DNA of 64,000 nt from Plenodomus lindquistii (taxonomy: Eukaryota > Ascomycota > Dothideomycetes > Pleosporales > Leptosphaeriaceae), in NCBI GenBank assembly GCA_025504975.1, contig JANUWI010000003.1, positions 2,852,001 through 2,916,000 on the forward strand, written 5' to 3'. The notes beneath the pieces were generated by a model. That model saw nothing but the letters and a program-made list of their open reading frames with translations, was not told where the DNA came from and made no database searches. The position numbers were made by a program, and so were the translations under genes. Shown one piece after another: positions 32,710 to 42,684 of this stretch (its first letter is position 1; the number at the start of each line of letters is the position of its first letter).

Positions 32710-34641
32710 ATGCCCATTTTGAGTCGCAATGGCGCGCCCTCGCTTCTTAGAACGGTCAGAGGGAAAATGCATGCGAGCGACAAGGACCACGAAGAGGAGC
32801 CCGCGCACAAGAAGAGACGGACAGATGATGGGCGCATGACCAAGAAAGTTGGAACTCATCTTCGCGCCGAGCCACAGTCAGAAGATGAGCAACTACAAAA
32901 ACCCCCACAACGGAAGCCCAAGGTCGCAGTTTCCAAGCCAAGAACTGCAGTGTCGACGCAGAAGAAGGATGGCTTCCACGCCGATCCAGTGTCTTCTGGA
33001 GACGACGAACTACGGAAACCTCCTCCACGTAAGGAGAAACCCGTGATACGAACTGTACTCTCAAAGCAAGAGGAAGACGCCATCTACGCCGATCCAATGT
33101 CCTCTGACGACGAACTACGGATACCTTCTCCACCAAAACAAAGTGCTCCACTGGCCATACCACTACCACGAAGTAGCCCGGAAGACATGGGATTGAGGAA
33201 ACCGGCAGCAAGGAAGTCGACACGAAAGGATGCGGGGATTAGGAAGCCCGCACGTGAATCGTATGCGAAGGGCAAAGCGGAAAAGGCTCGGCAAGCAGGT
33301 ACAGGGGATAAGGAGAACAGTTTCTCAACGGCACCGGCCTCGTCACCTGGATCGGTTACAGATGCGCCCTACACGTGGGGCATGGAACACAGTAGTCAGA
33401 AGTCCAGCCAGAATGCTAAGAGCTATGGTTCGCAAAGGAAGACGGTCAACATACACGCGGCGCCGCAGAAGAAGACCTTTGGCAAACCGAGGGGTGCAGT
33501 AAGATCAGGCATCTCGAAGATACAGTCATGGAATAAGCTACCGTCTACCAAAGACGATGATGACGTATCTGACTACTCAGTAAAGGAGTCGGACGAGTCG
33601 GATCAGGGTAAAAATGTGGACGAATTTGAGGATTTAGAGTTGACAAGACCCAAGCCCAGGGCTCCTCGCCAGGAATTGTATACTATGGTTAAGGCTCATG
33701 ACAGCTTGATGGACGGGCTCGCACTGCCCCCATCTAGGTCCAAGACGGGGAAGACGACAAGTGTAGGGAGTTCAGCGCCCGCTACGCAAGACGACGATGA
33801 GGCTCCGATTGTTCTCGCGCTTCCACGCGTTCACGATCAGCTCGAAGACTGGATGAAAGATCAACCAGAGCCTTCCCCACAAGTCGATTCAAGTGCCCCT
33901 CAGGAGGCTTTAGACAACCTCCAAGACTACATCCAGCAGCTCCCTAGCCACGAGTCAGAAGACACTCAATGTACCCTCTGCAAAGAGCCCGTCGAAATGG
34001 AAGATTACTGGTCCTTCTGGAAGGGCCGATCACCAACTGTGAAGAACCACGCCCTCTTCTGCCATACCCACAAGAAGAAAGCTGCCCAGACCGAATACAC
34101 CAAACAAGGCTACCCGCCCATAGACTGGGACGCCCTCCCAACCCGTATCCGCAAACACCGCACACCACTCCTCCAGATGCTCACCAACGACCGGCCCTCC
34201 ACCTACCGCACCCGTTACGAACCCCTCGCTCTCACCGGCAAAGCTGCCGCCGTACCCTCCCGCCGCAAAGACCTCCCCTCCAACATCCAAGACGAACTGG
34301 ACTCCTACGCCCTCGACGACACTTTCACATACCCCGGCTACTACGGCCCACACGGCCGCCGCGCCATCACCGAACATGTCATGCGCGTACTCAAGAACGA
34401 GATCAAGAATTGCAAAGACGCCGTTGTGCAGGGGAGCGGGCCGGCAGCGTTTGTGCAAGCGGTGTTGGTGCCGGAGTGTGCGGTGTTGCTGATCATGGAG
34501 GATTGTAAGGTGGATCGCGAGAGGGCGGAGGAGATCAGGGAGAATACGGTGGAGATGGGTGGGTTGGTTCATGAGGAGGTTGAGGATGTTGTGGAGGGGG
34601 TGGAGGGAAGTGAGGATGAGAATGAGTATTTGCATCGTTGA
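32710..34641 (+). CDS. Rtc4-domain protein
   Basis: Single exon. The open frame extends upstream, but the first in-frame ATG is at 32710, giving 643 residues that begin MPILSRNGAPSLLRTVRGK, a start I associate with fungal Rtc4 proteins. The first 400 residues are charged and low-complexity with a likely nuclear signal (KKRR near 34-37) and four imperfect repeats of a (P)xSSxDELRKPPxRK block (about 53-170). The C-terminal third carries the Rtc4 domain: CTLCKEPVE, FCHTHKKK, GYPPIDWDALPTRIRKH, YPGYYGPHGRRAI and FVQAVLVPECAVLLIMED. Yeast RTC4 was found as a gene whose loss eases a telomere-capping defect; its biochemical role is not established. Confidence 0.85.
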   Translation: MPILSRNGAPSLLRTVRGKMHASDKDHEEEPAHKKRRTDDGRMTKKVGTHLRAEPQSEDEQLQKPPQRKPKVAVSKPRTAVSTQKKDGFHADPVSSGDDELRKPPPRKEKPVIRTVLSKQEEDAIYADPMSSDDELRIPSPPKQSAPLAIPLPRSSPEDMGLRKPAARKSTRKDAGIRKPARESYAKGKAEKARQAGTGDKENSFSTAPASSPGSVTDAPYTWGMEHSSQKSSQNAKSYGSQRKTVNIHAAPQKKTFGKPRGAVRSGISKIQSWNKLPSTKDDDDVSDYSVKESDESDQGKNVDEFEDLELTRPKPRAPRQELYTMVKAHDSLMDGLALPPSRSKTGKTTSVGSSAPATQDDDEAPIVLALPRVHDQLEDWMKDQPEPSPQVDSSAPQEALDNLQDYIQQLPSHESEDTQCTLCKEPVEMEDYWSFWKGRSPTVKNHALFCHTHKKKAAQTEYTKQGYPPIDWDALPTRIRKHRTPLLQMLTNDRPSTYRTRYEPLALTGKAAAVPSRRKDLPSNIQDELDSYALDDTFTYPGYYGPHGRRAITEHVMRVLKNEIKNCKDAVVQGSGPAAFVQAVLVPECAVLLIMEDCKVDRERAEEIRENTVEMGGLVHEEVEDVVEGVEGSEDENEYLHR

Positions 34642-34914
34642 GGAATCATTGTGGATCGGTTCGCCGGACTTAAGATTTGTAGGGCTTGAGGTTCGCCTTG
34701 CTTTTCGTACAGCGAGATGCTTTACATTGATTTGAGCTACAGTTTGGTGCGTGGACTTATTGAAACCGATATCATGACGTCGCCATTCTAAACCTTGGTG
34801 AATACCATCACGTCTTCTCGCACAACTTTGGGAACGAAAATGTCCTTCGAAACTTGTGTGAGTGACGACATGATATCATCAGACAGTTCAGATTCCTCCT
34901 CCTGACTGTACAAC

Positions 34915-35203
34915 TATAAACCCTCGTTCCTTTCCCCCTTCTCCTTTCCTCCTCATACTCCCTTCGCTACCCTCCTGTATTTCAAAACCGCGGATCAACG
35001 AACTCATGGTCTGTGTCCAAAAAGCACATCTGACAAGTATTATGTTCTGCGCCGGCACCCCGCGCTCTTCTCTCAAACAAAAAGCGCTACGCGAGCGTAC
35101 CATGTGCTCTGTCCGAAAGCCGAGAAGATCGCTTCATGACTTGGGGACAGTTGACTTCCCGTCAACCATCAGTTCTCCAAACACAACAGTGAAAATGCCA
35201 TGA
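34915..35203 (+). promoter_or_regulatory. TATA unit B1 with 65-codon frame
   Basis: TATAAA at 34915-34920, a very CT-rich leader, then ATG at 35006 opening 65 codons (MVCVQKAHLTS...). A stretch CAAAAAGCGCTACGC...CATGTGCTCTGTCCG inside it recurs in the next two units. Confidence 0.4.
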
Positions 35204-35261
35204 CTTTGCACCAGCACAAACGGTCTACACACTTGTCCAGCATCCACCACCAACTTACATG

Positions 35262-35755
35262 CTCGCTACTAGCGCCATTACAATCCGAGTATGAAACACC
35301 CCCTCGAAGCCACTTTGGACTTGCTTCCTCACACACCTTCCACTCATTTCGAAAAGGAGAGATGAAATTCCCATGGTGTCTTCCAAACATCGCTCAAGCT
35401 TGCCTATGTCTCGGCGTCTCCTCCTCCTCTGGCACACTACAAAGATTCGGGTAGAGAAAGCGATGTGTGTCTCGCTCAAAAGGTCTCGCGAATGCGCTCA
35501 TGCTCTGTCCGGTGAGCTCCTAGCCCCGCTGCAATCCGAGTATAAAACCTGCTGGAAAGCGCTGGACTGTCTTCCTCATACTCTCTTCTCTCAAACCAAA
35601 AAAACAAGGTCAAATGTGTCTAATGGTGTCTTTCAAACATCGCTCAAGCTTGCCTATGGCTTGCTGTCTCCGGTCCTTTGACCCACTACAAAAGCAAGAT
35701 TGACACAGATATGTGTGTCTCGCGCAAAAAACAAGCGCACTACGATTACATGATC
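35262..35755 (+). repeat. Two tandem copies of a ~250-bp TATA unit
   Basis: Copy 1 (about 35262-35512) and copy 2 (about 35513-35755). Both have GC(C)ATTACAATCCGAGTATRAAA-like starts (the copy 1 TATA is degraded to TATGAAA; copy 2 has TATAAAA at 35541). Both carry ATGGTGTCTTYCAAACATCG followed by CTCAAGCTTGCCTATG, starting at 35373 and 35623, then a CACTACAAA block and ATGTGTGTCTCGC at 35463 and 35711. The shared frame gives MVS(S/F)KHRSSLPM and MCVS(L/R)K. Copy 2 opens frames of 26 codons (35623) and 59 codons (35711). Confidence 0.85.
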
Positions 35756-35930
35756 TGTGGCGGCTCTGCGCTCTGTGTATGGAAATGGAAAACAAAGTAT
35801 GGTTACGAATATGCGCTCCGTTGTTCGAAAAGAATTGAGAATGCTGGAATGCGGTCCGGTTTTGGGGGTTGGTGTATCAAATCAACATGATGAAAATTCC
35901 ATGTCTCTGGAGGAGGAAGGGGAGAGGGTG

Positions 35931-36177
35931 TATATAAACCCTCTCCTCAGTCTCGCAGACTTGATCTTCTTGGTCACACATGCTTTTCCGCGCTTCTATC
36001 AAAAGATTGGCCAAGATCGCGCATGTTTGCCAAAATAGCATCGAGACGAGTTCTATGACTGTTCTCTGCGGTTTCTGTCCTAAAGTCAGGATGGAACTAT
36101 TCTATGTCGGCAGCCTCATTGCGAAAAGTATCCACAATATGACCCATGTTGTGGAAGGAGAACGTGTCGCCTGTTAA
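35931..36177 (+). promoter_or_regulatory. TATA unit B4 with 65-codon frame
   Basis: TATATAAA at 35931-35938, leader rich in CT, ATG at 35980 opening 65 codons (MLFRASIKRLAKIAH...), one of the longest in the family. The N-terminal 20 residues would form a basic amphipathic helix. No family recognised. Confidence 0.4.
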
Positions 36178-36205
36178 GACATGGAAAATACCGAAGATCA
36201 ACATG

Positions 36206-36368
36206 TCATGCTTGGAGGTCGGGAGCTGAAAACAGGGAAAGATAGGAACCATGGCTTGTGGCATTCGTATTAGACATATATGTCATTTGAGTGAGGCCCG
36301 ACTTGCTTTGAAACGTCACGCAGTTCGGTGAATGTCTGTGACGACGAACAGGGTTTTGGGGGTATATA
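36206..36368 (-). promoter_or_regulatory. TATA unit B5, minus strand, 26-codon frame
   Basis: TATATA at 36368-36363 read on the minus strand, then ATG at 36286 opening 26 codons (MTYMSNTNATSHG...). Orientation is opposite to its neighbours. Confidence 0.3.
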
Positions 36369-36664
36369 GTACAACGAACTTTCTGCGGTGCTTTTTCCTT
36401 CATCTTCCTGCTACCTGCGGTTATCCAAAGCGCGAAGTTCATCCCGGCCATGTACGAAATGAACCATGAAGACCTCGATGAGCACAGAGACACTCAAGAC
36501 AACATCGGACAATCGTATGAGTAATCTGCTCGCGTGTCAAAACCGTCAAGAGCACCAGTGATGGTCGGGTTTTGGAAGAGTCGCAGCTCAACACTACACA
36601 CCACATGCTCAGAAAACGGCAACGACAAGAAAATATGTTCGTCGCTGATGCTGCGGGCTTGGTG

Positions 36665-36827
36665 TATAAAAACCCACCTCCTTCCTCTTCCTCTCTCTAC
36701 TTCATACCTTGGATATCAACCACACTGATCCTTTATTACAAAGGACATGACGTGGGTCACATGTCTGCGGTTGTTCAAAATCCGGGGTCTCCCAAGCGAT
36801 GGTGCTGCGTGGAGGTTTTTCGAATAG
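36665..36827 (+). promoter_or_regulatory. TATA unit B6 with 26-codon frame
   Basis: TATAAAAA at 36665-36672, CT-rich leader, ATG at 36747 opening MTWVTCLRLFKIRG... (26 codons). The ATGAC(A/G)TGGG start is also found in unit A3. Confidence 0.35.
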
Positions 36828-36960
36828 AACAAGTAGCTCGCTCATATGGCGTTGTTCGTAGAAGTTCGAAGCCATAAATATGATGTGCGCGGTGTCGTGT
36901 AATGAAATGCATTGGGTATACAGACGATGTCTGGGGTGGAGTGTCAGGTTCGTGATCACG

Positions 36961-37105
36961 TATATAAAGGATGTCGACCTCGCGAGATATCGACACACAC
37001 TTTTCATTACACTTCAACGTCTCGAAATCAAGATTAAGAGTTCGCATGGTTTCTCGGATTCGAATCGGCTCAGTCAATATGCCATGGTTGCCTGTCTGTT
37101 TGTGA
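36961..37105 (+). promoter_or_regulatory. TATA unit B7 with 19-codon frame
   Basis: TATATAAA at 36961-36968, leader, ATG at 37046 opening MVSRIRIGSVNMPWLPVCL. The MVS start and spaced second Met recall MVS(S/F)KHRSSLPM in the copies at 35.3-35.7 kb. Confidence 0.35.
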
Positions 37106-37316
37106 GTTGAATGCTCGGTTGAACAACTCAATGTCTGCGAGTTTGTTTGTCCAGAGAAAAGATCGACAAACGTATATGTCTGTCGGGACTGGGAAATCTA
37201 GGAATTACTTCAGAATCAGAAACTTCTGCCTGTTAACCTCATTGGAGGGCGAGCTCCTCTTTCGAAAGATCATACCGGACCTTCCATGTCTGGGTTCATC
37301 AGCCAAACTATCTGGA

Positions 37317-37440
37317 TATAAGTCCCGCACTTCTCCTGCGTTTTAGCTTCCACACACTGGCACTTATCTGAGTTCCAGAAAGTGAAAGGAAACGGCACAA
37401 TGTCTTCTTACTAAGTAAGAAGGCCTTTGACGCATGTGCT
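37317..37440 (+). promoter_or_regulatory. Weak TATA unit B8
   Basis: TATAAG at 37317-37322 followed by CCCGCAC and a CT-rich leader. The first ATG (37400) opens only four codons, so this may be a decayed unit. Confidence 0.25.
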
Positions 37441-37794
37441 GTGCCCTTGGTGGACAGTAAAAGAATCCATATCCTGGTCCATGGCGAGGACAAATCGTAC
37501 ATGGTGCGTCATGATTGGAAACATCGGCTTTGGCGACTTATGATAAGCTTTGGCGTTCGCATGTATCAATGAACTTGCTCGCCGGACAATTCGTACCATA
37601 GGTATGCTTGCTGGACGCGTTGCGATGGTAGTGCTCCTGCTGCAGACGACATGACAAACAGGGTACGAAAATTTGGAACAGCATCTAGATTGCCACACTA
37701 CTCATGGCACTTGATTGCTCTTGTTTCCGAAACCAATTTCACATCCACGCATATGAAGCCTTTTGAAACTTGCGAGATGCTCAGCAAAACATAC

Positions 37795-37925
37795 TCACAT
37801 CGAGTCGTCGATGGTAGAATTTGGAAGAGAAGTCACCACATACATGGCCATGTGTCGTATTTTGGATTTCAGAGAATACTCTTGAAGATGAAGAGGATAT
37901 CTAGCCAGGATCGGGGGTTTATATA
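37795..37925 (-). promoter_or_regulatory. TATA unit B9, minus strand, 18-codon frame
   Basis: TATATAAA read on the minus strand at 37925-37918, followed by CCCCC and a leader, then ATG at 37851 opening MAMYVVTSLPNSTIDDSM. Confidence 0.35.
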
Positions 37926-38065
37926 CCCAGGCTTTGATGGAAGTCTCGTACGAAGAGGAACAATGAGGAAGGAGTAGGTATTTTCACCACAAAAAGCATT
38001 GATTGCCTTGCACATAATTTTGAGCGTCGCGAGAGCACAGAAGATACCGTAACTAGCAGTATCTT

Positions 38066-38236
38066 TCATGACTTTTGTTCCACAAACGGCGCGATAGAAA
38101 TCCATAGCGGGCAAAATCGGTGTTTCCATGTGGGAAAGGAAAACTCCATCGGATGTTTGGCAATAACTTTTGTAGTTTCTTGATTAACGTTGTGGGGTGT
38201 AATTGACATTGCGTGGGGGAGCAAGACAGATATATA
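38066..38236 (-). promoter_or_regulatory. TATA unit B10, minus strand, 47-codon frame
   Basis: TATATAT read on the minus strand at 38236-38230, then ATG at 38209 opening 47 codons (MSITPHNVNQETTK...). The leader is only about 20 nt, shorter than in the other units, so the true start may be the second ATG. Confidence 0.3.
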
Positions 38237-38879
38237 CGTATCCTTTTTCAAGCCAGCGGCAGCCTCATCGGAAATACCAGATGGACTTTTGAGACCTTGA
38301 CGAAGTAGACGTCGTCATTCTGGGTGATTACATTACGCAATACCACTACCGATATCTTGACTCCAGAAATTCTCGGAACAAGAGGGAACGGCCACATCGC
38401 ACCTGCCCTAAAGGCTTTTGGACCTTTACAAAACGATCGAAAGGAGATATTGCGACTGAAGTGGGGAGATCCACATATGTAACCGTGTAGCCCAGAGACG
38501 ACAGCATAGTTCCTCAGCGATGTTATTTATCTCGCAACTTAGACACCATGGCACGTTATCGCTTGTTATTCTCGGGTAGCTGGTCGATATAACCTTGGAA
38601 TTCCATATGATCATGCGACGTAAATTTTGGGCCCAAAGAAGACACAGTCATGCAGCCTTGCTGCGAAGATTTTGAACTTGCATACCACAAGGCGTGTGGA
38701 AAGGAAGTGTTGAGCCTGATACAGAGAGAGTCTTTATATCACTCCTCCGGAACAGGCAGCAGCGGCCACATGAGTTCTTGAAATCTTGTATTCGTTCTGA
38801 ACGTAAAACACATGTTCAAATCTTCATCCGCCCTAACTCGGTCAATCGCTCATCGAGACTTTTTCAATTACGATAGCGC

Positions 38880-40110
38880 TCGTATTTATTGGGTCACCAC
38901 CGTCATAATCGCCGTTCGCCGTAACCACCATAACGCACGAACGTTAGAGCTTTAAGTTCTTAGAAATTACGTGTGTTCTATAGAGGTTACTAAAATCATT
39001 ATTTACTTTATTTACTGTTTGTTATCTCGCCAGTGCTGTATAGGCTTACAATTTGAGATGTAGACACAATAATTACAAGCTCCTTTATATATTGTCTTAG
39101 CTTTTGGGGCTAGAGCAGACACCACCACCAGTCAACGTGCTTTTCTTTTGATTTTAATACCAGAAGGAGTAGAGGGAAAAAATGTAAGGCCTAGAACTAA
39201 AAAACTTCAATGCTGCTGCTTCTTTCGAAGTCGCGACCAACAGATGAGAGGATCTCAAGACTGCTCTCTACCGCTGATTCAGCACGATAGAGATACTTAG
39301 CGTTTCCTGCTGCTGCTTCTAATGTGACATCTCAGACGGGAATCATCACATCGAAGTATGGGGCTCTCTAGAAGAGATGAGTAACCACCAAGCCACGCAA
39401 TTTCAGCAAACTACACTGCGCATTATAGATCATGGAGTGGTGCTGCCACGACGATGTCTTTGCGGAACACATAGAGCGATTTCTTATGAAGTCCTGGCAG
39501 ATGATTAGTGAAAGAAATGTCTTCGTTATCGGTGGACGGATTGGCATTCAATATGCATGGGTCAGACAGTAAGCAATGGCGGATCTGAACAATGTTGTGA
39601 AGGACAAGATTGACTTATTTAGAGGTCGCCCGGAGGTCAAGCACGCTCCAAACCCAGAACAGTGGGTTCGAAATCGGTTGTCATTGAAGAAGGCGTAAGT
39701 GTAAATGTAATTTGGATGTAAAAGGTCTACTTTGTAGTATCTCTTCTTACTATACTCTCTTGACCCTAAATAGTGAATGTTAGATTCAATTGTAAGAAAT
39801 AAATATCTGCCTTTTGTCCGTCTATGCGCAACTTGAATATATAAAACACTTTTAAACTAGACCTAACTAAAGCACATTTCTAATTTGAACTGGATAGAAA
39901 GAAGATGGGATTAGAAGAAGCTATTAAATAACACACGCTGTGTCGCAAGTGTATTCATAATCGACAAAGAGAAATCACGAGTTCTGTCATAGCGTACGTC
40001 ATTCTTCGTAGCAAACTGCAGCGGGTGCAACATATCAAGCCGATATATCCCTACAATGCTATTAACAGAAAATACGAGCAGACTAGTAGACTAGAAGGTC
40101 AGAAGCAATC
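38880..40110. repeat. AT-rich island, possible decayed mobile element
   Basis: Composition is visibly richer in A and T than the flanks (long runs such as ATTTACTTTATTTACTG), and open frames are very short. GCTGCTGCTTC occurs twice, about 100 bp apart (39212 and 39311). I could not read any transposase or polymerase motif and saw no clear terminal repeats. A repeat-induced point mutation relic is one explanation; an AT-rich regulatory or centromere-distal isochore fragment is another. Confidence 0.4.
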
Positions 40111-40294
40111 TATGCGAACAATCGGGCGGCGCGTGACGCCAAAGGGGCCTATCTTAACTGTCAGCATGTTCACGTTCATGTTCACGTTCACTTTCACCGC
40201 CCCACATTAATGTCAGATATAAGACAGCTGAACGCTCCGTCCGCATCTTGCGCCCATGAGTCCGGCCATCCTCATGTGACACCTAAACGCCATC

Positions 40295-41466
40295 ATGCCG
40301 CCCAAACACGTAGGTCTGCCTTACGCCCTGTGCATGAACATCCCCATGCTAACCCAAAGCTCAGCGTACTACCAAGACCACTTCAAGGGCGAAACGTCGA
40401 AAGGTGACTGCACGCAAAGTACCAGCCACTCCTAGGGACACACCTCCAGATCTAGGCCTCCTTCTCCGTAAAGTATTCATCGCAGCTGCCAAAAAATCCT
40501 CCAAGCGAGAGGAAGCTGCTGAAAAGCGAAAGCTGCGGAGGAACGGCCTGGGGTCTTATCACAATCCTGTTGAGATAGTCGAGCCGCGGTCCATCTTCAA
40601 GGTTAAGGTTGAAGAAGTAGAAGAAGAAGATGTGGTTATGGTTGGGACGGCTGATGCCTTGGCTGTCGCATTCAAACTTGAAGAGCAGGAGTGGGAAGAG
40701 GATGATGCGCCAATGAGGATGCCTGGCGATACCTTGGACGCTCCTATCAAGATTGAAGACGATGCGCCTCCACACGTACCGGCGCTGAGAAGCCCTGGTA
40801 GAAGAAGGGGGTACGAGAACTTGGTGAGTATTGCCCTCTTAACTGTATTCACCCACAAGAGCTAACCATATGAAGACTTTAATCGGAAGAATGGTACATG
40901 ATTTCAGAGTCATCCAGCGCGTTGCGGAAAGACAGGATCAGAGAGGCAGATCAACCTCGTCTGTAACCTTAGCCGAGGAGGCAGAAGACGAAAGCTGGAT
41001 CGACGACGACGGGCCCTGGAACAATGCAATCTGGGTATCCGACCCCGAGCCCCCAAGGCATGGTCTCCTCGGCCCCCTTCGCGAGGACCAGCGCGTATGG
41101 ATGTCCGGTGTCATTACCTCGTATCCCCATGATCAACCTCCTATCGTTGGACCCTCTCACCAGCCACCCCGAGCGCTTGGTCACGAGCCTCCACGCCTGC
41201 CTCCAGTTCCCGTGGCGCATTTCAAGCGAAGTCTGTGTAGCGTCGAGTTCTTTGGCACCAACGCTTTCAAGCCTGAGAGACTGATTCGTTATGTGCGGTT
41301 TTGGGCCTGGGACTTACCGACCGCGTATACGAATGATGACGCGATGGTTGCGCTGCAGGAGCTTCATGAAAAAGGTTGTGTACGAATTCTGGAGGGCGAT
41401 GTGATGATACGGAATGGGCGGGTGAGATTGGATGAGACGCCTTTTCTGATTGAGATCGAAGATTGA
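40295..41466 (+). CDS. Orphan basic/acidic protein, unknown
   Basis: Three exons: 40295-40309 (only five codons, MPPKH), 40365-40823 and 40876-41466. Both introns (55 and 52 nt) are GT-AG with CTAAC branch points, and the frame closes at 354 residues, which supports the tiny first exon. The N-terminus is strongly basic (KRRKVTARK), a likely nuclear signal. Two segments PRSIFKVKVEE and APIKIEDDAP resemble SUMO-acceptor sites (VKVE, IKIE). The middle is Pro/His-rich, and the C-terminal 80 residues (FKRSLCSVEFFGTN to LIEIED) look like a small folded domain. I recognise no family. It sits alone between two TATA-unit blocks. Confidence 0.7.
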
Positions 41467-42201
41467 GATGGGCTTCGTAACATGCTATAAAGAGCTGCTT
41501 GTGGGATAAAGATGTTGAAGTACGTGTTGATACTGTACACAGAAGTTTCTCGATCATAGCGGTGTCAAGTTGGGCATCTTGTTACTATTCGTAGCCACCG
41601 TAGCGATCATAGTCATCAGTTTGCATAGTTCCAAATTCGAAGTACATGAAAGTATCGTGTTCATGCACTCACGCGAATGGAACATGTGGTACGTGAAATG
41701 CTCATTGTTGCAGAGGCGCAAAGCGCACCAACTCATTCAGCATCAGTTCTTAGGTTTCGTATAGAAAAGTACGAAAGCTACCGGATATCGAATTTACCCG
41801 GCGAGAAGAGGTACCATACCTAAGACCGCGACACCAGGCAGTCTCCCGACCAGACCATAACAGAATGTAGAGTTGCTTCTCCGGAGGAGCACCGACATTT
41901 TTCTTTTTGACATGTTTTTCGAAGTTCGTCCACACATCCACAGGGCTGAGGAGTAAAGATTGCCAGTCGAGAAGAGGAGAACATATACCCCATTCGACTT
42001 CCGACATCTCAAATTCGCACCAAAAACTCCCACTCATACGCCTGAAGTAGTTTCCTTTGGAAACCAGTAGAAACAAACATGTTCATGGAACTCATTTATT
42101 TCACTTGCTCACAGGAAAGACAGCGCCATGGGAAGGCGGGTTGATATTTGTGGATTTGGCCGGAGAAACTGGCACCAGACATCGGGGCGTAGGTTTCGTC
42201 T

Positions 42202-42528
42202 TTGCATACCACAGAAGAGCCCAGTCATCCTCTGGAGATCTGAGACTTTTTCGACGCGTACCAACACCAGAGGGCCGCACAGTCATTCGTCTAACGTCGA
42301 CCATTTTCGATATGCACCACTAGAGGACCGCACAATCATCAACGGGTCAATGACTGATTTTGACGCGCACCCCTTTACAGAACCGCCCAGTCATCCGTTG
42401 TAGATCGGATACTTTCTCGATATGCACCAACACCACAGACTCCCACAGCCATCTCAACTTCCTTCATGCCTTATCGATATACACCATCACCCAAGTCCAA
42501 ACTCCACCAATCATCCATCAGTGCTTCG
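42202..42528 (+). repeat. Six diverged ~55-bp tandem units
   Basis: Units start near 42202, 42255, 42311, 42364, 42421 and 42477, each 52-57 bp. The shared core is TATGCACCAACACCAGAGG, then CCGCACAGTCATCC, a less conserved middle, and an end TTTTTCGA. Divergence between units is high but the spacing is regular. It can be read through in more than one frame, so protein coding is not needed to explain it. Confidence 0.75.
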
Positions 42529-42684
42529 ATCTTTTGTACACGCCCATAAGTCGTACGGGTACACACTTGAATCCACGCCAACCAGCCAGCCAGCCACGCG
42601 CATATAGCGCATACGGCCCAGTTTCTGGCCACTCATGATTCGTCGTCGTCATCAATTTTCGAAAGTCGACACAGGCGCGCAGAC

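Larger units (their letters stand above)
34642..40294. other. TATA-unit block B and AT-rich island (5.7 kb, no conventional gene)
   Basis: 34.9-38.3 kb: TATA units on both strands, several being tandem copies (listed separately). 38.3-38.9 kb: nothing recognisable. 38.88-40.1 kb: AT-rich island (listed separately). 40.15-40.29 kb: short promoter region of the gene at 40295, with an imperfect TTCACG hexamer array at about 40167-40196. No transposase, reverse transcriptase or other mobile-element protein could be read. Confidence 0.55.

Noticed and set aside
37040..37075. GGATTCGAATCGG, resembling a tRNA T arm
   Set aside because: It lies in TATA unit B7, and no A box or matching acceptor stem is present.
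39640..39700. GGGTTCGAAATCGG, resembling a tRNA B box
   Set aside because: The loop does not fit GGTTCRANYCC and no acceptor or anticodon arm can be folded around it.
38880..40110. Transposon annotation for the AT-rich island
   Set aside because: No terminal repeats, target-site duplication or transposase motif could be read, so it is listed only as a possible relic.
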